From: Stentor coeruleus
Lineage: Eukaryota; Ciliophora; Heterotrichea; Heterotrichida; Stentoridae
DNA: 60,474 nt
Assembly: GCA_001970955.1 (NCBI GenBank)
Contig: MPUH01000368.1
Coordinates: 1-60,474, forward strand
Direction: 5' to 3'
The translations under genes and the position numbers were made by a program. The notes below the pieces were generated by a model. The model did no database searches and was not told the origin of the DNA. It was given only the letters and a program-made list of their open reading frames with translations. Positions 19,458 to 27,604 of the stretch are shown here, piece after piece (the stretch's first letter is position 1; every line of letters begins with the position of its first letter).

Positions 19458-21233
19458 TTAATCATTATCTTTGCTAATATCATTCGTAATAATTTCCTTC
19501 AAAGTCTTAAAACTCGGTCTTTTCGCGATATCTTCTTCAATGCACAAACTAATAATATCTCTATAATAAGTATTAGTCATTCCCATAACAACTTCCATCA
19601 AATCATCCCTACCCAAATTGCCAACTTCAACCAAAGTTATTGCTTCCAACAATGTTAAACCAAAAGAATAAACATCAGCTTTACTTCTTAAAATTTTAAC
19701 CCTTTGACCTTCACAGCTTTTTTTAACCTCAGGGGCCATATACGGATTACAAAAGTTATTAAGGTATTTTTTTTGTACTCCTTTTTTATAAGCAAGAATT
19801 GCATTAAAATTGATAAGTTTATGAATATTATAAGGGGAACTAGTAAATATTGCAATATTAGCTGGACAGATATTCATATGGAAAATACCAAATGAGAAAG
19901 GTTTGAGTTCTGGGATGGCAGAATTATTAGTAAAAGAATGCATAAATTCTAAAGCGACGATAAGTTGTCGAGCAAGGGTTTTGATTTCTTTTTTAGAGAA
20001 AAAACCCCCAATTGTTTTTTTATAGTCAATTTCTGACTTAAGGGTTTTTGTCCATTGTTCAGTGACAATAGCGAATTCGAATTTCTCAGAAACATTTTCT
20101 TGATACTTCCCATAATACTTCAAAAAACAGTCTTTCTTTTCAGATAATACTGCCAAAACATTTGCTTCTAGTCTATTGTCTTCAACTTCTTCTTTGTTTT
20201 TTCCAATATAAAACTTTATATTCACAAACTTCCCTGCTAAATTCTCAGCATTGGCTAATGTAATAGGTAATGTTCCAATACGCCAACCTTGTCTCAGTTC
20301 ATCAGTCCCAATTTCTAAGCATTCTAAACTGTTCATTAAAATTATATCACTTTTTTTGCATATTATGTCTTCTTTTATATCAGGTTTATCAGGAGGATTT
20401 TCTATATAATTAAAGTATTCTTGCATGTTGAGGAACTTATTTTTAATATTTTCAGCATTAATTTCATCGTTAAATCCAACTATATTGATTGTATCGAGGA
20501 TTTCTTTGATTCTTTGAAGGTTGATACGGTCTTCCCTTTCTTTGCTGATTTCCTGGTTGTCTAGTTTACTTATGTAATAAAGGGCATGATCGATTGTTAC
20601 CATTTTTAGGTTGGCGATTGCGATTTTATGCTTTGAGATTAGGCCTTCCATCCAGATTAAAAGCTTACAGATTTCGAGGTTGTTGATGTCTCCATCGTTA
20701 CCTTCTGGACAATCTTTTTCGATCATATTAGTAATTATTCGGATGTATTGGCATTCAAGCCAATGATGTAGTGAAGCCGTGTCGTAGCTGAAATCATTTT
20801 CCATCCTTTCTTTAATAGCTAACCAAAGATCTAAAGTACCCCAATATTCTACTTCAGGAACTCTAAATGTAATATAGCTATCAAAAGAATTCAAAACCCC
20901 TGTAAACCTAAACTTATCACTAACTTTAGCCAATTTATCAAGAGCAACATTCATATACTCAATTTCATGTTCTTTATCAGTTTTCTCAATACAAGCAAGG
21001 AAATAGCAGGCATCTAAAAGCACATTAAACAACACAATCAAATGGTTTTTGCCTTTGAGATACTTTGCCACAATTGAATATTGATCTTCGATTTTTTCAG
21101 GGCTTAATCTTCTTATATCATTTAATAACTTTTGGATTTCGTTTATATCTTCGATTTCTATCTGATCATGAAGTTTGGATGTTGTTGATTGGACAAACGA
21201 GTATATTTCAGGCACTTCCTTTGGCTCTGACAT
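19458..21233 (-). CDS. Pseudokinase with unique helical N-terminal region
   Basis: A 591-residue protein. Residues 1 to about 320 are a helical region without a recognised domain. A protein-kinase fold follows from about 330: FVNIKFYIGK at the VAIK position, ALEFMHSF (helix E), HMNICPANIAIF where HRDLKPxNIL is expected, LINFNA where DFG is expected, YMAPEV for the APE motif, and DVYSFGLTLLEAITL (helix F). The catalytic Asp and the Mg-binding Asp are both missing, so phosphotransfer is unlikely. The preserved scaffold suggests a regulatory or binding role. It sits head-to-tail upstream of the AGC kinase at 18081; a functional link is not shown. Confidence 0.8.
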   Translation of the reverse strand: MSEPKEVPEIYSFVQSTTSKLHDQIEIEDINEIQKLLNDIRRLSPEKIEDQYSIVAKYLKGKNHLIVLFNVLLDACYFLACIEKTDKEHEIEYMNVALDKLAKVSDKFRFTGVLNSFDSYITFRVPEVEYWGTLDLWLAIKERMENDFSYDTASLHHWLECQYIRIITNMIEKDCPEGNDGDINNLEICKLLIWMEGLISKHKIAIANLKMVTIDHALYYISKLDNQEISKEREDRINLQRIKEILDTINIVGFNDEINAENIKNKFLNMQEYFNYIENPPDKPDIKEDIICKKSDIILMNSLECLEIGTDELRQGWRIGTLPITLANAENLAGKFVNIKFYIGKNKEEVEDNRLEANVLAVLSEKKDCFLKYYGKYQENVSEKFEFAIVTEQWTKTLKSEIDYKKTIGGFFSKKEIKTLARQLIVALEFMHSFTNNSAIPELKPFSFGIFHMNICPANIAIFTSSPYNIHKLINFNAILAYKKGVQKKYLNNFCNPYMAPEVKKSCEGQRVKILRSKADVYSFGLTLLEAITLVEVGNLGRDDLMEVVMGMTNTYYRDIISLCIEEDIAKRPSFKTLKEIITNDISKDND

Positions 21234-21986
21234 TTTCTATATTTTTATCTAGGTTTTAATGTAAATGTATATAGATGATTAAGATTATTTAGAAGGGTTT
21301 TTTAAGGTTTTTGATTTGTAAAAAGCAGAATGTATGTGTGTTTTTACTGATAGGAATCAAAAATGGGTGAGGATTAAAGGGGAATTATTTTTTTGAAGGT
21401 TGGATGATGAATAAGATGAGAAAGATCATGAGTTTATTTAAGATGATTAAGATATTTAAAGGAAAGCGGGGGAAATTTTGGAATTTAGTTTTATGGATTC
21501 ATTATTTAATAGGGTTTTTGGTGAGTTTATAGAGAGTATTTGATTTTTATATAAAACTCGTAAGATTAGTGGATTTTTTTTTTTAAGTCGATTTTATGTT
21601 TTACATCTGAATTGTGTGCATTTGTTTAGCTTTTAACTTATTTTGTGATAAAGATTTGTTTATTTGTCAAAGGCTATGCAAAAATTGATTAAAATTGTAT
21701 CAAAATCCTACTTATCATATTTTAGACATAATCAGCCTTAAGATTAGACAATTGAATGCTTATAATTTAAATAGTTCCTAAAATTAAATGGCAGATTTAA
21801 GAATAAGTTTTGATCATTTGTCCTGCCAAACTTTACACACATATGAAAAACCTATCTAATATTATCCTAAAAGGTCATTTATAAACCAATAACCAATAAA
21901 ATCCTATCTTGCCGATAGCATAAACAGTGAGGTTCTTGTTTATTATCTAAGAAGGTTTGGCTTTTGTAGTAAAAGTAGCAAAAAGT
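21234..21986. other. Spacer with coding-like fragments at its right end
   Basis: 21234-21600 is G>C on the plus strand, the 5' flank of the pseudokinase gene. From 21788 an ATG opens a 23-codon frame (MADLRISFDHLSCQ...) that stops at TAA. The same frame reopens at about 21897-21990 with KSYLADSINSEVLVYYLRRF. These look like pieces of a damaged gene rather than noise, but no splice or frame solution joins them. Confidence 0.35.
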
Positions 21987-22151
21987 ATGACTAGGACGTA
22001 TAAAAAACCAATTTTTATTAAAGAAAAATTGTGTCCTTCATGCTTGAGCCATTTCATTAAACCCTGTTATAATCATCAGAAACCCGGAAAGCCGGCCTTT
22101 TGTCCTCACTGCTACCACTCATATTTTCACTTAAACCATTTAATAAGCTAA
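21987..22151 (+). CDS. Possible small zinc-ribbon ORF, perhaps part of a damaged gene
   Basis: A 54-residue frame from the ATG at 21987, with CPSC and CPHC knuckles 23 residues apart (KEKLCPSCLSHFI, AFCPHCYHSYFH), as in zinc ribbons. Right after its stop, another frame offset by one base stays open to about 22245 with coding-like sequence (KGFLCSKKSLALKELVLR). So this may be an internal piece of a longer gene ending at 23078, broken by indels. As a standalone gene it is doubtful. Confidence 0.35.
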   Translation: MTRTYKKPIFIKEKLCPSCLSHFIKPCYNHQKPGKPAFCPHCYHSYFHLNHLIS

Positions 22152-22310
22152 AGGTTTTCTCTGTTCGAAAAAATCCTTAGCTTTGAAAGAGTTAGTCCTG
22201 CGGCAAAAAGTCTTCGTCCTTAGGCCTAAAACTCCATACTTTTAATTTTTGTGTTAATCTATCCCTTAGAAAAATTTACTTATTTTCAGCCACATATTTA
22301 TAAATCATAT

Positions 22311-23078
22311 ATGTGCAACTTTAACCTTATATGCCAAGTTAGAGACGGAACATGCAATTGTGGGAAGGCGAAGTCAGGTCCAGAAATCATAAAACCGATA
22401 CCAGTTCCCTTTACATCAGGTGCTGACGCGAATTTACTCGGGACTCTATTCCGAATCATCGCCCAGCAAAATGAAATGATCAAAGCAATCGCTGAACAAA
22501 CAAAATTCGCCTTAGAAAAAATTACCAGCATCGCAGAAAATACTTCACAAACCATCACAACCACATCTTCCCCAGGTGAAGAGGTCACAACTTCAAACCA
22601 GTTGCAAAAAATCCTCTGTGGCGAAGAAATTCAACACTTATATTCACTACAAATCATCAGTGAATTACAAAATCCTGCTTATAAAGAAAGAGCTTTCTCT
22701 TTATTACTACAAATTGTCGATACACAAGGCAATAAAGTTATCCTTCCTGAAAGCCTAAACTTTAAAGTCATGCTTTTTACTACAGAAAGCCCACCAAAAC
22801 TTATGAAAATCAATACATCAGGGGATAAAATTATGAAAGGAACAATAGAAGCACAAGGAAATAGCACGTTATTCTTTAGGAAAATTGCTATAAAAGAAGT
22901 GACATCACATTTTAGAAATGGATGCTTTTTCTTTGTTATTGCCCCGAAAGATGCGAATTATATCAAACCGTTGATTATTGAGAGTTTTGTTGTTAAAGCT
23001 AGGAAGATTAATGATGCGACACCGAAGAAAAAGATGAAACTTGATGAAAAAGAAGGTCTTGAGGTTAACAGTTTATAG
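22311..23078 (+). CDS. Unrecognised protein with a C-terminal beta-rich domain
   Basis: From the ATG at 22311, 255 residues. The first 20 have four Cys (MCNFNLICQVRDGTCNCGK). A helical stretch follows (about 45-85: LFRIIAQQNEMIKAIAEQTK), then a Thr/Ser linker. Residues of about 105-235 look like a compact, strand-rich domain (FSLLLQIVDTQGNKVILPE, FRKIAIKEVTSHFRNGCFFF, PLIIESFVVKARK), with a basic tail KKKMKLDE that could be a nuclear localisation signal. The pattern recalls transcription-factor beta-sandwich domains such as CBP60, but I cannot assign it. The frame is open further upstream to a GTG at 22248, so the true start may lie in the damaged region at 21788-22310. Confidence 0.6.
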   Translation: MCNFNLICQVRDGTCNCGKAKSGPEIIKPIPVPFTSGADANLLGTLFRIIAQQNEMIKAIAEQTKFALEKITSIAENTSQTITTTSSPGEEVTTSNQLQKILCGEEIQHLYSLQIISELQNPAYKERAFSLLLQIVDTQGNKVILPESLNFKVMLFTTESPPKLMKINTSGDKIMKGTIEAQGNSTLFFRKIAIKEVTSHFRNGCFFFVIAPKDANYIKPLIIESFVVKARKINDATPKKKMKLDEKEGLEVNSL

Positions 23079-23558
23079 TACACTCATATTAAATAATACA
23101 AATATTTTTTAAGATAAGGTTTTTAGAGGGAGGATAAGAAAAGTTTTTTGAGGATATTTTGAAATTGGAAGTTATGAGGAGTATGATGATTGGGTTTTGT
23201 ATATGATGATAAAGATTTTATGGATTATCATAGTTGAAAACTTTGCTAATATTATAATGATTTGGTAGTATAATGTTGATAATTGGAATTAGATGATGAA
23301 TAATAAGAAGATTAAAATTTGATTAATGTGACTGTGTGTGGAATCAAGTGATAGGAATTGGTTTGATTAGTTGCTATTTTAGGTGAAGTTTTTATAGTTT
23401 TAGGTTTTAAGATAATTATTGATTAGATCTTATAATTGTGAATAGATATATTTTGTATATAATAATTTTTTTATTAGGCTTATGTATGTTATTATAGGAG
23501 GTATGTTATATATATCAACTCTAGCTCCAGTTTTGTTATATGTATTTTATATAATATT
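23079..23558. other. Spacer
   Basis: G>C on the plus strand for the first 300 bases (3' flank of a plus-strand gene), then AT-rich. It ends in ttttatataatatt directly before the ATG at 23559. No gene seen. Confidence 0.6.
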
Positions 23559-23879
23559 ATGAGTTCAACTGAAATTCAAGACAATATCGAATTTCACCTA
23601 AACACAGTAAAAGAAGAAATTCTTTGTCCTCAAGACCTCCTAGATTTTAACATATGCAAAGCAACAAAGTACACAAAATGTGGAGGACTAGGCAAAAAGC
23701 TATTCGACTGTCTTGATACATTTCAAAAACTGGATCTTCAATGTAATAACCACTTTCTCACAGCTAAAAACTGTCTCAAAAACCCTAAAAGCCCTAAATC
23801 ATCAATTAACCCATGCGAAGCAGAAATCATAAAATATAGTCAATGTTTGCAATCCAATAAAAAAAACATCTTATATTAA
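23559..23879 (+). CDS. Twin CX9C (CHCH-type) small protein, probably mitochondrial intermembrane space
   Basis: A 106-residue protein with nine Cys, including C-NNHFLTAKN-C and C-EAEIIKYSQ-C, two exact CX9C motifs in the helix-turn-helix arrangement of CHCH proteins. A further C-x10-C lies just upstream (CLDTFQKLDLQC). Such proteins are oxidised and trapped in the intermembrane space by Mia40 and often assist respiratory-complex assembly. There is no cleavable presequence, which is typical. The exact member (COX, NDUFA8-like or other) is not resolved. It converges on CFAP53 with a 69-bp gap. Confidence 0.65.
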   Translation: MSSTEIQDNIEFHLNTVKEEILCPQDLLDFNICKATKYTKCGGLGKKLFDCLDTFQKLDLQCNNHFLTAKNCLKNPKSPKSSINPCEAEIIKYSQCLQSNKKNILY

Positions 23880-23948
23880 AACTTTCCTTCAAAAAAATCC
23901 ATGCATTTCAATTCATATCAAAAAGTTTTACTTATCCTATTCAACCTA

Positions 23949-25412
23949 CTAATACGGTCTCTTTGCTCTAAGTGCATCCAAAAGCTCCATACCTTTTTTC
24001 TTCTCCTCATCAATCTTCCTCTGATATTGTATCTCTGCCATCTTTGCTGCTCTTTTCTCAAGCATCTCTTCTTGCATTGAATTCTGTTTTCTTTTATCCT
24101 TATCTTCAATCTGCCATCTCAAATGGTCTTGATTCTGTACTTTATTCATCCTTAACGCCGTCTTTCTCATCCTTTCTAATTCTTCAGCTTGGGCAACTTC
24201 CCTAGCAATTTTTTCTTTTTCAAGCCGATCCCGTTCTTTTTCTTCCTCAGCAAGTTTTTTCCTATAATCAATTTCTCTAGCTCTACTTTCATAAACTTCA
24301 GTCATGAGCATTATACGAGCTTTTTCTTCCATTTCCCACTTTTGATCTAATCTTCTCCATTGTTCATCGTTTTCAGCTTTAGCATATTCTTCTATCATTC
24401 TTTCCATATCACCTTCTTGTTTTGCCCTAAGATTGTAGTGTTTTATCATTTCTTTAGCTTCAATACGTCTTTGGACCCTTTCATTTAATTCAGCTTGTTC
24501 TTCGGCTTGTTCTTTTTTGACTATTTCGTTTATGAGAATTTTATCTAATTCACGTTCTCGTTGCTCTTCATCGGTTTTAAGTTGTTTTGTTAACTCGTTA
24601 TGCTGAATTATTTCTAAGTTACGTTCGCGGATTATTCGGTCACGTTCACGTTTTATAGCTTGTTCACGTTGTTTTTCACGTTCCCATTCTTCGTTTAGCA
24701 TTTGCTTTTCGAGTTGCTCACGTTCATTTAAGGTTCGGCGTTGATTTTCACGGATACTTCGTTGCCATGATAAATAGCTTAGACGCTCTTGGTTTAGTTC
24801 ATCTTTTTTCTGTAAACGCTGAAGTTCATCTTGGTCTTTGCGTCGTTTGTCTTCAATCCATAACTCGTTGAAAATTTTTTCTTCTTCTTGGTGCATGATA
24901 TTATTTTGCTCCTTTTCCCACATTTGCTGTTCTTGATGAAGGCGGCAATGCATTGCCGCAAGTTTTCCTTCTTGATTACGCAATTCGTCAGCACTATCTC
25001 TCCAACGCTGATCGTATTTAGTCTGAACTTCTTGTCTTCTTTCACTCTCTCTTACAGTACGAAGTTCATCAAGCCTTTGAGCCATTCTTTTCCTTATATC
25101 TTCAGGAGTTTCTTGTCTTTCAATATATTCTCTCTTATACATTTCTTCCTCTGCTCTAAAAAGCTCAGAAAGTTTTTTCCTTCTTGCATCAAGCTGTTGA
25201 GAATGTACTGCTCTTATTTCCTGGAACCTTTTAGTGAAGTTCGCCTGAGTTACTATATTATCTGACTTAGCTTCCCAGTGTGCTTTGTGCCTGAGTTTAT
25301 GGTCATCTTGCAAGTAACCGTGAAGACCTTGTAACTCACCTTCTTTAGCCCTTCGCTGTTGGATCATGAAGTCCGCTCTGAAACTTGCACTAGTCTATAT
25401 GAATGTTACCAT
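23949..25412 (-). CDS. CFAP53: CFAP53 (CCDC11)-like ciliary protein
   Basis: A 482-residue protein after splicing, almost wholly charged helix (TPH-type), with family landmarks in order: RRKKLSELFRAEEEMYKRE, ETPEDIRKRMAQRL, a KIFNELWIEDKRRK segment (compare MFSKLWEEDRLAK in animal CFAP53), and MLMTEVYESRAREI. Length is close to animal CFAP53 (about 510). CFAP53 is a microtubule inner protein of axonemal doublets and a centriolar-satellite protein needed for motile cilia. The start is unusual: exon 1 is just the ATG (25410-25412), followed by a 15-nt intron (25395-25409), then ACT AGT GCA AGT in frame. An internal ATG at 25367 is the alternative start. Confidence 0.87.
25395..25409 (-). other. 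15-nt intron immediately after the CFAP53 start codon
   Basis: Minus strand GTAACATTCATATAG, directly after ATG. Removal gives MTSASFRADFMIQQRRAK. Retention gives an in-frame TAG after four more codons. Confidence 0.75.
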
Positions 25413-26131
25413 TTAAATATTATTTCTTATCCTCAGAATGCTATGGCCAAATTACTTTCATGTTTTCTAAAAATATTAGGAAAATGCTACATTTCTATAG
25501 CGAATATCCTTTCAAAGTCCATCTATATGTCATCAACACCTAAAGAAAAATTCTAAGAATGAACATTTTTACAGTTACTCAAATAATAATAGATACAAAA
25601 CTTTTAAACACATCATTTTAGCTCAGTTTACTAAATCAAAATACTTAAAACTTTATTTGTGATTGTCTAAAACTCAGAAAAAGACCAGAAATTTATGTAA
25701 AAAGTATTAAGTTTTAAGGGGAAAGTATTTTAGGCATTATTTGCTGTTTTTTAATAGAATTATATTATAAAACTAGTGAATACAATAATACTTCCTTCAC
25801 AATTTAATATAATTATAAATAAACATTATATTTTCATGCTTATAAAATATGGTTTAATAACATCTCATTCAACCCTTTCATCTACATGAAAAATATACTC
25901 TTTTTAAACAATTTTCAAAAACCCAAACAAAACACTCAATAAAACGAACAAAAAATTCAAAATTTTCACAATAAACATCGTAAAAAACTCTTATCCCAAA
26001 CAAAACACTAGCAAATTCACCCATAACTTGAAAAACCCACAACAATCTTTTTTATCAATAAAAAACCTCCTCAAATAAACCTTCCTTAATACAATTTGAC
26101 TATAATTATTAACACTTTTCATATATAAAAT
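25413..26131. other. Spacer between divergent genes
   Basis: AT-rich. A 37-codon plus-strand frame (25443-25556, MAKLLSCFLKILGKCYIS) is open but has no other support. 25860-26131 is C>G, fitting a plus-strand 5' flank, and ends with atatataaaat before the ATG at 26132. Confidence 0.5.
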
Positions 26132-26576
26132 ATGGGCTGTCTCGAATCATCAACTCTCAAAGGAGCAGAAATAGAATTTTCAAGGACCAGGGCGAGCTGT
26201 GGGACACTAATTCCAATAAAAATTGAAAACCAAGAANGGAGCAGAAATAGAATTTTCAAGGACCAGGGCGAGCTGTGGGACACTAATTCCAATAAAAATT
26301 GAAAACCAAGAAAACGAAGAAGATATAAAAATCAACGAAAATGCCTTGTGTGACGAAAACAATACCGAAACCATAACTTTTTCAACAAAGAAAAACGATA
26401 TTAAGCCATTAACAAGATCAGAAATCGGCATAAAAGCTGATGTTATAAGCAAATTAGCCATACAAAAAATTTTAGAAAGGAAAGATGAGAATAAAGAAGT
26501 AAAAAATATTGTATTTGATAAAAGAAAATTCAATAGAAGACTATCAAAACAAGTACAGCCTATAAAGATTGAGTAG
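26132..26576 (+). CDS. Small acidic/basic protein with N-myristoylation signal, hypothetical
   Basis: Begins MGCLESSTLKGAE: Gly2, Ser6 and Cys3 fit a dual myristoyl-palmitoyl signal. The N at 26237 sits between two 75-bp copies (26162-26236 and 26238-26312); collapsing them gives one 122-residue ORF with no break. It contains RASCGTLIPIKIENQE, an acidic middle and a basic C-terminus (KRKFNRRLSKQVQP). No domain. It is probably a membrane-attached small regulator; function unknown. Confidence 0.65.
26162..26312. repeat. Assembly-type direct repeat around a single N (two 75-bp copies)
   Basis: Identical 75-bp copies flank the N at 26237 and lie inside the gene at 26132. Unmerged contig overlap is the likely cause. 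Confidence 0.9.
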
Positions 26577-27209
26577 GATAGTTAAATAAGTGACTTTTTT
26601 TTAATAAGAGATTATTGGAAAGCTGGAGTTTTCACTAGTAAATTTTTAATACCAAAAATTGTATATAAAAAGTTTTTAAAGTATAAAATTAGAGTTAAGA
26701 TGGATAATTTAGAAGATGTGTGTTTTGATTGAGTTTTTTATGGTTGGAGATGAGTTTTTTTAATTAAGGCGAGACAGGGTTTATTGTTTAAGATTGAATG
26801 AAATTTTTTTTGCTGAATTTAGGTAGGAATAAAGTGTTTATATTGGGTTTTTATTATAAATAGATAGGGCTTATATTATAGTCTCATGTTACAAATAAAA
26901 ATTGTATATTTTTTAAGATGCTTTTAGTATGATAAGTTATTGAGAGTTGATTAGGGTATGAAGAAATTTTACAATTTTTTATCATAAGAAAGTGTGATTT
27001 TGTTTTGTATTTTTTATATTTAGAAAGCTTAGTTTTCTTGATAAATATTTGCATAACATCTGAGTCTCATATTCAATTTTTTCAATGTATAAATTATAAC
27101 CATAAAAAATACTTGACTTGTACTGTATTTTCTTAGTCTTCAATTTCATAACCTTATTCAGATAGATTTTTTTGTCTTATCTGAAATCCTCCTATATTAA
27201 AATACAAAA
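26577..27209. other. Spacer
   Basis: G-rich on the plus strand to about 26960 (3' flank of the plus-strand gene), then plain AT-rich DNA. No gene seen. Confidence 0.5.
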
Positions 27210-27532
27210 CTATTCATTAACTTTTTTTAATATAAAAATTATAATTGGATCACCTATAGCATGAATTTCTAAACTCTTTGTATGGTTAAGAGGAATTTTC
27301 CAGGCTAATTTGAGTGAAAATATTCTTTATTATATTGAAAACCAGTATCATAATATCATAAATATAATTTTAGAATAATATCATAATCATAGTTTCTTTG
27401 TAAGAATAAATCTTTAAGGGAAAATATAAATTCTTCATTACAATCCTCACATTGAAAAACTTCATATTTTCCCTCAATTATTATCAAAATCTTAGATTTT
27501 ATATTAAAGCATAAGCTATTTTTAATGATAAA
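27210..27532 (-). pseudogene. Decayed gene fragment, weakly RAD9-like C-terminus
   Basis: The minus strand holds two coding-like stretches in different frames: KILIIIEGKYEVFQCEDCNE then EFIFSLKDLFLQ (27390-27532), and KLAWKIPLNHTKSLEIHAIG then DPIIIFILKK ending at a TAG (27210-27320). There is no ATG, and a stop and a frame change lie between them. A strand pair of the form EFIFSLKDL ... LEIHAIGDPIIIFI recalls the last strands of RAD9 in the 9-1-1 clamp (ITFCLKEL ... LSIHFDxPGxPxIF). The likeness is weak and by eye. It lies just downstream of the gene at 27605, same strand. Confidence 0.35.
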
Positions 27533-27604
27533 CTAAATAATATTAACAGCTTAAAAAAAAAGTGAATTTATGAAAAAATAAAGTACCTAATAATCTATTG
27601 TTTC

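Noticed and set aside
22155-22250. Structured noncoding RNA suggested by higher GC and a gttcgaa box at 22159
   Set aside because: No consistent stems could be drawn, and one frame across it reads as protein, so a coding relic is likelier.
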